NCBI GenBank assembly: GCA_025966355.1 | Contig: JAICWZ010000076.1 | Location: forward strand, 1 to 7,809 | Direction of reading: 5' to 3' | Length of the DNA: 7,809 nucleotides | DNA from: Thermomicrobiaceae bacterium | GTDB lineage: Bacteria; Chloroflexota; Chloroflexia; Thermomicrobiales; Thermomicrobiaceae | Shown here: piece after piece, positions 1-6,675 of the stretch | Numbering within the stretch: the first letter of the stretch is position 1 | How the letters are laid out: every line of letters starts with the position of its first letter | The notes under the pieces: model-generated | Told to the model about the DNA's origin: nothing | Seen by the model: the letters and a program-made list of their open reading frames with translations, nothing else | Databases searched by the model: none | Made by a program: the position numbers and the translations under genes

Positions 1-334
1 CATCAGCCAGCAGCACGCCCTGCATGCCGTCATCAACCGCATCGGCCGCGATTTCGACCGTCTGGGCGATGAGCACGATCGGCGGGAGCAGTCCGGCGCC
101 GGAGAGCGGCAGAAGACCCTGAAGCGCGGCGTCAAGGTCGCTGCCCGGATCGAGCAGGACCACCTGTGGCGCCAGCAGTTCGAGCCGGTTGCCGAGCGCG
201 TCAATGCTCTCCGCCTCCCCGGCCACGTCGAAGGCCGGGTCGGAGGCAACCACCGCGTGCAAGCCGGTTCGCGTTGTTGGGTAGGGCGCCACGACGAGCA
301 CACGAATACGCTCTGCCGTCTCAATGTCGGTCAT
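1..334 (-). CDS. Response-regulator receiver domain (NarL/FixJ-like), C-terminus outside the window
   Basis: The gene reads leftward off the window edge, so only the first 111 residues are visible. The start of the fold looks like a NarL-type receiver: strand 1 is IRVLVVAPYP (residues 10-19), followed by TRTGL, where family members usually have a VREGL-like helix start. Strand 3 carries the expected phospho-acceptor aspartate in VVLLDP (D62), and strands 4-5 appear as PPIVLIAQ and GVLLAD. Family members of this length usually continue into a LuxR-type DNA-binding domain, which cannot be seen here. The ATG at 334 is preceded by GGAGA (340-344). An in-frame ATG at 358 would add eight residues but has no clear ribosome binding site. 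Oddities: the acidic pair after strand 1 is A16-P17, the switch threonine is absent, and the usual lysine near strand 5 is alanine. Phosphorylation-independent signalling is therefore possible. Receiver call good; output function unknown. Confidence 0.75.
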   Translation of the reverse strand, partial: MTDIETAERIRVLVVAPYPTTRTGLHAVVASDPAFDVAGEAESIDALGNRLELLAPQVVLLDPGSDLDAALQGLLPLSGAGLLPPIVLIAQTVEIAADAVDDGMQGVLLAD

Positions 335-379
335 TCTTGTCTCCGCTGCGCGCGCCATTATCGGTGGGCGAGCACGTTG

Positions 380-385
380 ATTATA
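380..385 (-). promoter_or_regulatory. Candidate -10 box for the receiver gene
   Basis: Read on the minus strand this is a perfect TATAAT. It lies 46 bp upstream of the ATG at 334 and would place transcription start near 373, leaving a short leader that includes the GGAGA site. No recognisable TTGACA-like -35 box sits at 16-18 bp, so the call rests on the -10 match alone. The plus-strand reading of the overlapping bases gives TATAGT (382-387), which could serve the divergent membrane-protein gene. Confidence 0.35.
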
Positions 386-452
386 GTCACGGCGCAAGTC
401 CGGCCCGCCGGATGCGATAGGATGAATAGACGATAGCGAAGGGAGTTGATGC

Positions 453-941
453 GTGCGACACGGACGAACATTACTCTGGGGCTTTGCCGGGACGATCGTG
501 ATGACCACGATTCTGCGACTCAGCCAGGCGCTCGGGCTCACTCGTATCGACCTGCCGTTGATGCTCGGCACGATGGTGACCCGACGGCGCCAGCGGGCGA
601 AAGTCTACGGCTTTCTCCTCCACCTGATGAACGGCTGGATCTTTGCGTACGTCTACGCCTCGGCCTTTGAGTCGCTCAGACGCGCGACCTGGTGGATCGG
701 CATGATCATCGGCGCGATCCACGGGCTCTTCGTGTTGACGGTTGGCATTCCGATCATCCCGGGTTTGCATCCGCGTATGGCGAGTGAAGCGACCGGGCCG
801 GAGCCGACGCGCGATTTGCAACCGCCCGGCTTCATGGCGTTCAACTACGGGCAGCAGACGGCGATCGCGACGATGGTTGCGCACATTGTCTTCGGCACGA
901 TTCTGGGCGCCTTCTATCCGGCGCGTCACCATAAGGTCTAG
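453..941 (+). CDS. Small four-helix membrane protein of unknown function
   Basis: A 162-residue hydrophobic protein with four likely membrane helices, at about residues 6-24, 52-72, 80-101 and 135-155. A basic cytoplasmic-type loop (TRRRQRAK, 43-50) follows the first helix, and a polar proline-rich loop (about 105-130) joins helices 3 and 4. Several histidines lie in or beside the helices (H57, H90, H144). The opening GFAGTIVMTT pattern resembles small DUF-type membrane proteins such as the DUF6789 group, but I cannot confirm membership. The GTG at 453 is the only sensible start: GGGAG sits at 441-445 with a 7-base gap, and an in-frame TGA lies at 447-449. It is divergent from the receiver gene and tail-to-tail with the GH15 gene, sharing the CTAG at 938-941. 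No function is inferred. Confidence 0.8.
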   Translation: MRHGRTLLWGFAGTIVMTTILRLSQALGLTRIDLPLMLGTMVTRRRQRAKVYGFLLHLMNGWIFAYVYASAFESLRRATWWIGMIIGAIHGLFVLTVGIPIIPGLHPRMASEATGPEPTRDLQPPGFMAFNYGQQTAIATMVAHIVFGTILGAFYPARHHKV

Positions 942-2794
942 AACGGCGCCTGCACCGTATCAGCATTGGCGAGCGTCAGCGCGGCATTGATCAGGCCGAT
1001 GTGGCTGAATGCCTGCGGGAAATTGCCGAGCAACTCGCCGGTCTTCGGATGAATCTCTTCGGAGAGCAAGCCAAGATCGTTCCGGTGATCGAGCATCGCC
1101 TGAAAGATCTCGTGCGCTTCATCGATCCGCCCGATGTGCGCCAGCGCCTCGACGAGCCAGAACGAACAGATGACGAACGCGCCCTCCTGTCCCGGCAGTC
1201 CGTCCTTCCCAAGATAGCGATAGACGAGCTCGTTTTTCGCGAGATGCCGCTGGATGGCATCGACTGTGCCGGAGATGCGTGGATCGCTTGAATCGAGGAA
1301 GCCGACGAGCGGAGCGACCAGCACGGCGGCGTCGAGGTCACCATTCGGTGTGCGCGTAAATGCGCCAAGCTGTTTGTCGAAGCCGTAGGTGAGCAGCCAG
1401 TCGCGAATCGCATCACTGGTCCCCTGCAGCTTCGAGGCGTCGAGCTTCAGACCGTTGTCCTTGATCAGTTCGAGCCCGCGTTGCATGCCGACGAACGCCA
1501 TGATCTTCGAATGCACATGCTGCGCGCGGCCGGAACGCACCTCCCAGATCCCGTCATCCGGCTCTTTCCAGCGATTCAGGATGACGTTGATCAGGCCCTT
1601 GATCAGGTTGCGTGCATCGCGATCGAAATCCCCGCCCGATCGGTGATAGAGCGTCAGGGCGTCGATCACCTCGCCATAGACATCGAGTTGAAACTGGTTG
1701 ATGGCCGCGTTGCCGATGCGCACCGGGCGCGAACCACGGTAGCCTTCCAGTCCGTCGAGCGTACTTTCCTTCGCGTTCGCCTGACCGTAAACGGTGTACA
1801 GGATATTGACTTCGGGGTGGGTCAGCCGGGTGGCGTACAGGAGCCACTGCGAGAAGGCGTGCGCCTCGCGCGTGAAGCCGAGATCGAGCAAGGCGCGCAC
1901 GGTGAATGCCGAATCGCGCAGCCAGCAGTATCGATAATCCCAGTTGCGCACGCCGCCGATCACCTCGGGCAGCGAGGTCGTGGCGGCGGCCACGATGGCG
2001 CCGGAGGGGGCGAAGGTGAGCATTTTGAGCGCCAGCGCGCTCCGCATAACCGCGTCGCGATACGGGCCACGGTAGCGACAGATGCGTGACCAGGACTCCC
2101 AGAAGCGACGTGTCAGCTCCTGCACCAGATCGAGCGTGCCGAGCGTCGGCAGTTCGGCCGGCGCCTCACGCGAGTAGGCGATCGCGAAATCGGCGTGATC
2201 GCCGCGCGAAATGTCGATCGTCGTCGCGAGAATACCTTGCGGCTCGATCGTGAACGGCTGACTGGTGACCAATAACAGCGCATAAGCACCCCAGGAGATC
2301 ATGTAAGTGCGGTCATTCTGCTTGCGGATTCTCGGTGTGCGCCGTCCATAATCGGGCCGCACCTTGATCCGCACATGCAGGCGCATCTGCCCCGAAACGC
2401 CCGAGATGCGCCGCACGATCTCGCGGTCGGGAATCGGGAACGTCTCCTTCTGCAGTTCGGTCAACGCCGGCATGAAGTCGGTCAGCTTGACCGAGCCGGT
2501 CGCGGTTCTGAACTCGGTGGTAAGGATATTCGTATCGTGGACATATGACCGGCTCGTCTCGTAGTCATCGAGCGGCTCGATCGAGAAATAACCACCGATG
2601 TTCGCATCGAGCAACCGGCCGAAGACGGCATCACCATCGAAATGCGGTAAACACCACCAATCAATAGAACCATTACGTGAAACGAGCGCCACGCTGCGCG
2701 CGTCACCGATCACGCCATAATCGGCGATCGGCAGGTATTCCGGCCGCGCCGTCGTCCCCTCTGTTTGCGTCTTCACCTGTTCAGCGACCGGCAA
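938..2794 (-). CDS. Glycoside hydrolase family 15 protein (glucoamylase/trehalase-like)
   Basis: A full-length 618-residue GH15 enzyme, which would release glucose from alpha-glucosides, either alpha-glucan ends or trehalose, by inversion. The N-terminal beta-sandwich domain of this bacterial/archaeal subgroup starts at PIADYGVIGD (22-31) with GSIDWWCLP (42-50) and runs to about residue 220. The (alpha/alpha)6 catalytic domain follows. Recognisable motifs are RNWDYRYCWLRD (283-294), DDGIWEVR (413-420), where E418 is the predicted general acid, and LLSEE (576-580), where E579 aligns with the general base of SEQ in fungal glucoamylase. GNFPQAFSHIGL (590-601) closes the domain. No signal peptide is visible, so it is probably cytoplasmic. 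The start is TTG at 2794, supported by AAAGGAG at 2804-2810; the next upstream in-frame ATG (2815) is followed at once by a stop. Close relatives include mycobacterial trehalase and archaeal glucoamylases, so substrate is left open. The motif after the acid reads MAFVGMQR, where relatives usually have MAWVAxDR. Confidence 0.92.
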   Translation of the reverse strand: MPVAEQVKTQTEGTTARPEYLPIADYGVIGDARSVALVSRNGSIDWWCLPHFDGDAVFGRLLDANIGGYFSIEPLDDYETSRSYVHDTNILTTEFRTATGSVKLTDFMPALTELQKETFPIPDREIVRRISGVSGQMRLHVRIKVRPDYGRRTPRIRKQNDRTYMISWGAYALLLVTSQPFTIEPQGILATTIDISRGDHADFAIAYSREAPAELPTLGTLDLVQELTRRFWESWSRICRYRGPYRDAVMRSALALKMLTFAPSGAIVAAATTSLPEVIGGVRNWDYRYCWLRDSAFTVRALLDLGFTREAHAFSQWLLYATRLTHPEVNILYTVYGQANAKESTLDGLEGYRGSRPVRIGNAAINQFQLDVYGEVIDALTLYHRSGGDFDRDARNLIKGLINVILNRWKEPDDGIWEVRSGRAQHVHSKIMAFVGMQRGLELIKDNGLKLDASKLQGTSDAIRDWLLTYGFDKQLGAFTRTPNGDLDAAVLVAPLVGFLDSSDPRISGTVDAIQRHLAKNELVYRYLGKDGLPGQEGAFVICSFWLVEALAHIGRIDEAHEIFQAMLDHRNDLGLLSEEIHPKTGELLGNFPQAFSHIGLINAALTLANADTVQAPF

Positions 2795-2906
2795 TCGTCC
2801 CTGCTCCTTTCACATTGGCTCCCGAGAAGGCGCCCGTATACGCTTTGTCTATGGTAATATCGCTTGCTCATCTGTCGTGCCGTTACGTCGAAGGATCAGC
2901 TTGGAC
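2795..2906. other. Divergent spacer between GH15 and creatininase-family genes
   Basis: About 112 bp separates the two divergent starts and must hold both promoters. The only AT-rich core is TATGGTAATAT at 2850-2860. On the plus strand TAATAT (2855-2860) could be a -10 box for the creatininase-family gene; on the minus strand GATATT or TATACG could serve the GH15 gene. No convincing -35 hexamer is found at the right distance on either strand, so no promoter is called. AAGGA at 2891-2895 is the likely ribosome binding site of the plus-strand gene. Confidence 0.4.
2804..2810 (-). promoter_or_regulatory. Ribosome binding site that fixes the TTG start of the GH15 gene
   Basis: Read on the minus strand this is AAAGGAG, nine bases before the TTG at 2794. 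It is the strongest Shine-Dalgarno match nearby and selects TTG over the later GTG at codon 7. Confidence 0.6.
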
Positions 2907-3680
2907 ATGGACATGGAACACGCACCTCGCCACACGTTGTGGGACATGACCTGGACCGAACTGGATGCCGCGGCGCACGATATCGATCTCGTGCTCGTAC
3001 CGGTCGGCTCGACAGTGCAGCATGGGCCGAATAGTGTCTTTTCCTCCGATGCGGTACGGGCCAATGAGTTCGCGCTCAAAATAGCCGAGCGCCTCTACCC
3101 ACGAGTCTTAGTCGCACCAGTGATGCCATTCGGTATCGCCCACCACCATATGAGCTTCCCGGGCACCATTTCGCTCTCGCCCGAAACGTTCACCAATGTG
3201 CTCTTCGAGGTCGTCGAGAGCCTGGCCGAGCACGGCTTCGATCGCTTCCTCTTCGTCAACGCGCACCCCGGCAACGAAGCCGCGCTCGATCTCTTGCTTG
3301 GGCGGCTGCGCAACAAGCTCGACCTCAGTCCGGCCTGGGTCTCGATCTCGGCACTCGCCAGCGACGATGCTCAAGCGGGCGGGCGCGGGGAGGCGAGCGA
3401 ACACGCCGGGCAGAATGAAATCAGCCAACTCCTCTACCTCGCGCCCTGGACCGTGCGCACCGGCGCGCTGGCGACGAACGAACTGCTGGAGCAAGAATAT
3501 CCGTTCACATCGCCCGAGGGTCCAATCCACGTAGCCTACACGTTTGATGAACTGACGACGAACGGTGTGATCGGCGACGCACGCGCGGCCTCGGCCGAAT
3601 TGGGAGAGCGCATCGTCACCACCGCGCTCGACCGTGTCTGTACGTTTGTTAAGGTGTTCTTCGATGGCGACGCGTTCTAA
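2907..3680 (+). CDS. Creatininase-family amidohydrolase-like protein with altered metal site
   Basis: A 257-residue protein of the creatininase fold (the family of creatinine amidohydrolase, MftE and FAPy deformylase, usually 240-270 residues). Landmarks in order: VPVGSTVQHGPN (31-42), the aspartate D48, FPGTISLSPET (84-94), FVNAHPGN (116-123) and HAGQNEIS (166-173). Known members use two metal ions held by the Glu and His of a GSxEQHGPH motif, the Asp nine residues after that His, and the His of NxHxxN. Here H39, D48, H120, H166 and E171 remain, but the motif glutamate is V37 (codon GTG at 3015-3017) and the following HGPH is HGPN. Binding of the first metal is therefore in doubt. The ATG at 2907 fits AAGGA at 2891-2895; TTG at 2901 or GTG at 2877 in the same frame are less likely. 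The gene stands alone, with no mycofactocin genes nearby. Family membership is firm; substrate and even catalytic activity are open. Confidence 0.85.
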   Translation: MDMEHAPRHTLWDMTWTELDAAAHDIDLVLVPVGSTVQHGPNSVFSSDAVRANEFALKIAERLYPRVLVAPVMPFGIAHHHMSFPGTISLSPETFTNVLFEVVESLAEHGFDRFLFVNAHPGNEAALDLLLGRLRNKLDLSPAWVSISALASDDAQAGGRGEASEHAGQNEISQLLYLAPWTVRTGALATNELLEQEYPFTSPEGPIHVAYTFDELTTNGVIGDARAASAELGERIVTTALDRVCTFVKVFFDGDAF

Positions 3681-4026
3681 CCGCCCTCTCTTCAAAATTG
3701 TGTCGCATTCCTGACAATGTCTGCCGGGTTGTTCTGACGACGAGATGCCGCGAACGTGCGCGGTCTCCCAGCGGGGATTGCCTGTCCTTCGGCAGCCGAA
3801 ACCACCGAGCACGCCCAAATTTCAACCGTACCAAAAGGCGAAACGGCCTGGAGATCGGGCGATTCCGGCCTGCCGAAACCCGTACTTTTGGGTTATCTCG
3901 CCGGTTCGCGGAACCCCCGTATAGTCACAGGGTTGATGCCGCGGCCGCCACTTCGACCCCCTCTTCCGGCGTCGCTGAATTGCATCGTAAACGACCAGCC
4001 TGAATGCCAGAGCAGGAGCCTATTCC
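3681..4026. other. 346-bp non-coding leader region rich in hairpins, upstream of the c-di-GMP gene
   Basis: No convincing gene lies here; short open frames have no ribosome binding site and no recognisable product. By eye there is a run of inverted repeats. The first is a bulged stem at 3742-3767 (GAGA-CCGCG with CGCGG-TCTC). The second is TTCGG-CAG-CCGAA at 3788-3800. The third is AGGC/GCCT at 3836-3848. The fourth is GAGAT (3851-3855) with ATCTC (3895-3899), enclosing CGG/CCG and AACCC/GGGTT stems. The fifth is GGTTC-GCG-GAACC at 3903-3915. TATAGT at 3920-3925 could be a -10 box, with no clear -35. AGGAG at 4014-4018 is the ribosome binding site of the downstream gene. There is no T-tract typical of a terminator after the creatininase-family gene. 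Confidence 0.45.
3920..3925 (+). promoter_or_regulatory. Candidate -10 box for the GGDEF-EAL gene
   Basis: TATAGT lies about 100 bp before the ATG at 4027. The nine bases TATAGTCAC recur at 382-390, upstream of the membrane-protein gene. No -35-like hexamer is seen at 16-18 bp, so the call is weak. Confidence 0.25.
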
Positions 4027-6591
4027 ATGATTGAGCCGGCCAACCCCGGTGAACGCTTCGCCGTTCACGTCGCTACGTCAGCGATCGTTCAACCATCGGA
4101 GCCGCCACCAACCACGCTGCACAGGCTGGCCCGGCTTGCGCTCAGGTCGGTCAATGCCAGGAGCGCCTCCTTCTGGTTCGACGAAACCGTCACGTCACGG
4201 CGCCAGCTGACGATCTCCAACGACCCGAGCCTCACAGACATCGACGTCGACACGCTCCGCCAGGCGGTGACCGGCGCCATCGCCTCCGGTCTCCCGTGCA
4301 CCTACATCCATCGCAGGCTGCCACACGACCGCGCGACTGGTGATCTGCACTCTCTCGCCGTCCCGCTCCGCTGTTATGGACTCTTCAGCGCCGCGCTCGT
4401 CGTCACCGACACGGCTCCCCGCCAGTGGCAGCCGGACGAGGTTGCCTGTTTGTCGGACATCGCGTCGCTCGCCGAAAGCATGCTCGCCGCGACGCCGATC
4501 GTCGAACTCGACCATTCCGAGCAACTTGCCCGGCTGGAATCGAGCGAGCGGCGCTTTCGCAAAGTCTTCGCCGAAGCCGCCATCGGCGTGATCACGACCG
4601 CGCTCGACGGACGCTTCCTCCAGGTTAATCGCGCTTTCTGCCAGATCACCGGCTACAGCGAACGGGATCTGCGCGGCACGAATATCCTTGAGATCACCCA
4701 CTCCGAAGACGTCGAGAAGAGCGCCGACCGCTATCGCCAGCTGATCGAAGACATGATCCCCTATTTTCATATGGAAACGCGCTACGTTCGCTTCGATGGC
4801 CGCATCGTCCCGGCCGAACTGAGCAGTTCGCTCGCCTGCGACGACGACGGCCGGCCGCTCTATGTCATCGGGCTGGTGCAAGATCTGAGTGAGCGCAAGG
4901 TGGCGGAGGCGCGTCTGCGCGAGAACGAGCAACGCTATCGCTCGCTCTTCTATCACAACCCCGACGCTGTCTTCTCGCTCGATCCACGCGGCACCTGCCT
5001 CAGCGCCAACCCGGCCTGTGAGGAGATCACCGGCTACCGCGTCGACGAGATCGTGCGCACACCACTCTCGGCGCTCGTCGTGCGCGAGGATCTGCCAAGC
5101 ACGCTGCGTCATATCGTGCGCACCGCCCGCGGCGAGGCTCAGAGCTTTGAAATCGGGATCGTGCGCAAATCGGGGGACCGCGTCCGACTCCGCGTCACGT
5201 CATTGCCAATCGTCATCGACGGCGAGATCGTCGGCATTTACGGCATCGCCAAGGATGAGACGGAACGTCGCAACCTCGAGGAACAGCTCGCCCATCAAGC
5301 GTTCCACGACGCGCTGACCCGGCTGCCGAATCGCAACCTCTTTCTCGATCGCTTGCACCACGCCCTGGCACGCGCCGGCCGAAACCAGACGATGCTGGCG
5401 GTCCTCTTTCTCGATCTCGACAACTTCAAGGTGATCAACGATAGCCTCGGGCATGAAGTCGGGGACGAGTTGCTGATGGGCGTGGCGGCACGATTGACTG
5501 CCGCGATGCGTGGCGACGATATCGCGGCACGTCTCGGCGGTGACGAGTTCATCCTACTGCTGGAAGGGATCAGCAACGTCTCCGAAGCGGAGGGGGTGGC
5601 ACAGCGTATTCACGATATCCTCAAAGCGCCCTTCACGGTCGGCCGGCGCGAGGTCTTCGTGACCTCGAGTATCGGCATCGCCATCGGCACCTCACCGAGC
5701 GATCGCCCCGATGAACTGTTGCGCAATGCCGACGTCGCCATGTACGGCGCGAAACGGAACGGCCGGGCGTGCTTTGAGGTCTTCAATCCGGAGATGCATA
5801 CCAGCGCGGTGCAGCGGCTGGAGATCGAACAGGACCTGCGCCAGGCGATCGAGCATCACGACTTCCGTGTGCACTACCAGCCGAAGCTCGACATCGCCAC
5901 CGGAGAGATCGTCGAGATGGAAGCGCTCGTGCGCTGGCAACATCCCGCGCGAGGCATCATGCTGCCGGGCGAATTCATCCCACTGGCAGAGGAGACCGGG
6001 CTCATCGTACCGATCGGGCAGTGGGTCCTCCGGGAGGCGTGCCATCAGCTGCGACGCTGGCAGATCGATTATCCGGAATGGGCGCCCCACATGGTCAGCG
6101 TCAATCTCTCGACGGTTCAGCTGCGACTGCCAACGCTGATCGACGATGTCGCCGCCGTGCTGCACGAAACCGGCCTCGATCCGAGCTGCCTCTATCTCGA
6201 AATCACCGAAAGCGCGGTGATGGACAACCCCGAGCTGGCTATGGGGACGCTCAGCGCGCTCAAGACACTCGGCGTGCGGCTCGCGATCGACGACTTCGGC
6301 ACCGGCTATTCGTCACTTTCCTACCTGAAACGCTTCCCTGTCGATCTCCTCAAGATCGACCAAACGTTCATTGAGGAGCTTGCCGGTGGTGAAGAGAATT
6401 CGGTGATCGTCGGCGTGACGATCCGGCTGGCGCACGCGCTCGGTATGCGCGTCGTCGCCGAAGGAGTCGAGGCGCCGGAACAGCTCAATCGCCTGCGCGA
6501 ACTGCACTGCGACCTGGCGCAGGGCTACCACATTTCGCATCCACTGCCGGCCGCCGCCATCGAACGGCTCATCGCCACACGACGCGCCTGA
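4027..6591 (+). CDS. PAS-PAS-GGDEF-EAL cyclic-di-GMP synthase/phosphodiesterase
   Basis: An 854-residue soluble signalling enzyme with no membrane helices. Residues about 28-155 look like a degenerate GAF-type sensor. Two PAS domains follow: about 170-292, opening at SSERRFRKVF, and about 299-415, opening at ENEQRYRSLF. Short coiled-coil linkers (around 287-300 and 412-425) join the modules. The GGDEF domain (about 425-585) keeps metal-binding D463, nucleotide-binding N471 and D472, the GGDEF loop (504-508), and an RxxD inhibitory site (R495-D498) five residues before it. The EAL domain (about 600-850) keeps E632 of EAL, N693, E725, D755-D756 of DDFGTG, K776, E812 and Q832. Both c-di-GMP synthesis from GTP and hydrolysis to pGpG therefore look possible, with the sensors choosing between them. 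PAS ligand is unknown. The ATG at 4027 has AGGAG (4014-4018) eight bases upstream. It is a single-gene unit with long non-coding flanks. Confidence 0.95.
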   Translation: MIEPANPGERFAVHVATSAIVQPSEPPPTTLHRLARLALRSVNARSASFWFDETVTSRRQLTISNDPSLTDIDVDTLRQAVTGAIASGLPCTYIHRRLPHDRATGDLHSLAVPLRCYGLFSAALVVTDTAPRQWQPDEVACLSDIASLAESMLAATPIVELDHSEQLARLESSERRFRKVFAEAAIGVITTALDGRFLQVNRAFCQITGYSERDLRGTNILEITHSEDVEKSADRYRQLIEDMIPYFHMETRYVRFDGRIVPAELSSSLACDDDGRPLYVIGLVQDLSERKVAEARLRENEQRYRSLFYHNPDAVFSLDPRGTCLSANPACEEITGYRVDEIVRTPLSALVVREDLPSTLRHIVRTARGEAQSFEIGIVRKSGDRVRLRVTSLPIVIDGEIVGIYGIAKDETERRNLEEQLAHQAFHDALTRLPNRNLFLDRLHHALARAGRNQTMLAVLFLDLDNFKVINDSLGHEVGDELLMGVAARLTAAMRGDDIAARLGGDEFILLLEGISNVSEAEGVAQRIHDILKAPFTVGRREVFVTSSIGIAIGTSPSDRPDELLRNADVAMYGAKRNGRACFEVFNPEMHTSAVQRLEIEQDLRQAIEHHDFRVHYQPKLDIATGEIVEMEALVRWQHPARGIMLPGEFIPLAEETGLIVPIGQWVLREACHQLRRWQIDYPEWAPHMVSVNLSTVQLRLPTLIDDVAAVLHETGLDPSCLYLEITESAVMDNPELAMGTLSALKTLGVRLAIDDFGTGYSSLSYLKRFPVDLLKIDQTFIEELAGGEENSVIVGVTIRLAHALGMRVVAEGVEAPEQLNRLRELHCDLAQGYHISHPLPAAAIERLIATRRA

Positions 6592-6636
6592 CGCACCTGG
6601 GGCGCTGTCGACCACGATTGACGAGATACCCCGACG

Positions 6637-6658
6637 CGGGCGACGCATGCGTCGCCCG
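6637..6658. repeat. 22-bp perfect palindrome (REP-like)
   Basis: The left half CGGGCGACGCA is followed directly by its exact reverse complement. There is no T-tract on either side, so it is not a standard intrinsic terminator. Palindromes with a GGGCGACGCATGCGTCGCCC core occur as dispersed intergenic repeats in several high-GC genomes, as I recall; whether this genome has other copies cannot be seen here. Confidence 0.6.
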
Positions 6659-6669
6659 GCCTCCCTGTG

Positions 6670-6675
6670 TACAAT
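6670..6675 (+). promoter_or_regulatory. Candidate -10 box, possibly for a short RNA or the proC leader
   Basis: TACAAT, preceded by TG, begins 12 bp after the palindrome. The -35 position falls within the right arm of the palindrome and does not match consensus. A start near 6682 would give either a terminated RNA of roughly 235 nt ending at 6915 or a long proC leader. Weak on its own. Confidence 0.25.

Noticed and set aside
1481..2089. 202-codon plus-strand frame inside the GH15 gene
   Set aside because: Antisense to the conserved GH15 catalytic region; no ribosome binding site or recognisable domain.
3697..3718. ATTGT/ACAAT inverted repeat as terminator of the creatininase-family gene
   Set aside because: Five weak pairs with a 12-base loop and no T-tract.
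3831..3900. Cyclic-di-GMP-I (GEMM) riboswitch ahead of the GGDEF-EAL gene
   Set aside because: The setting is right and GGCGAAACGG looks slightly similar, but the conserved GACGCAAAGCC core and tetraloop-receptor elements are not present.
4195..5112. 305-codon minus-strand frame
   Set aside because: Lies wholly antisense to the GAF/PAS part of the c-di-GMP gene; its composition reflects high-GC third positions of the real gene.
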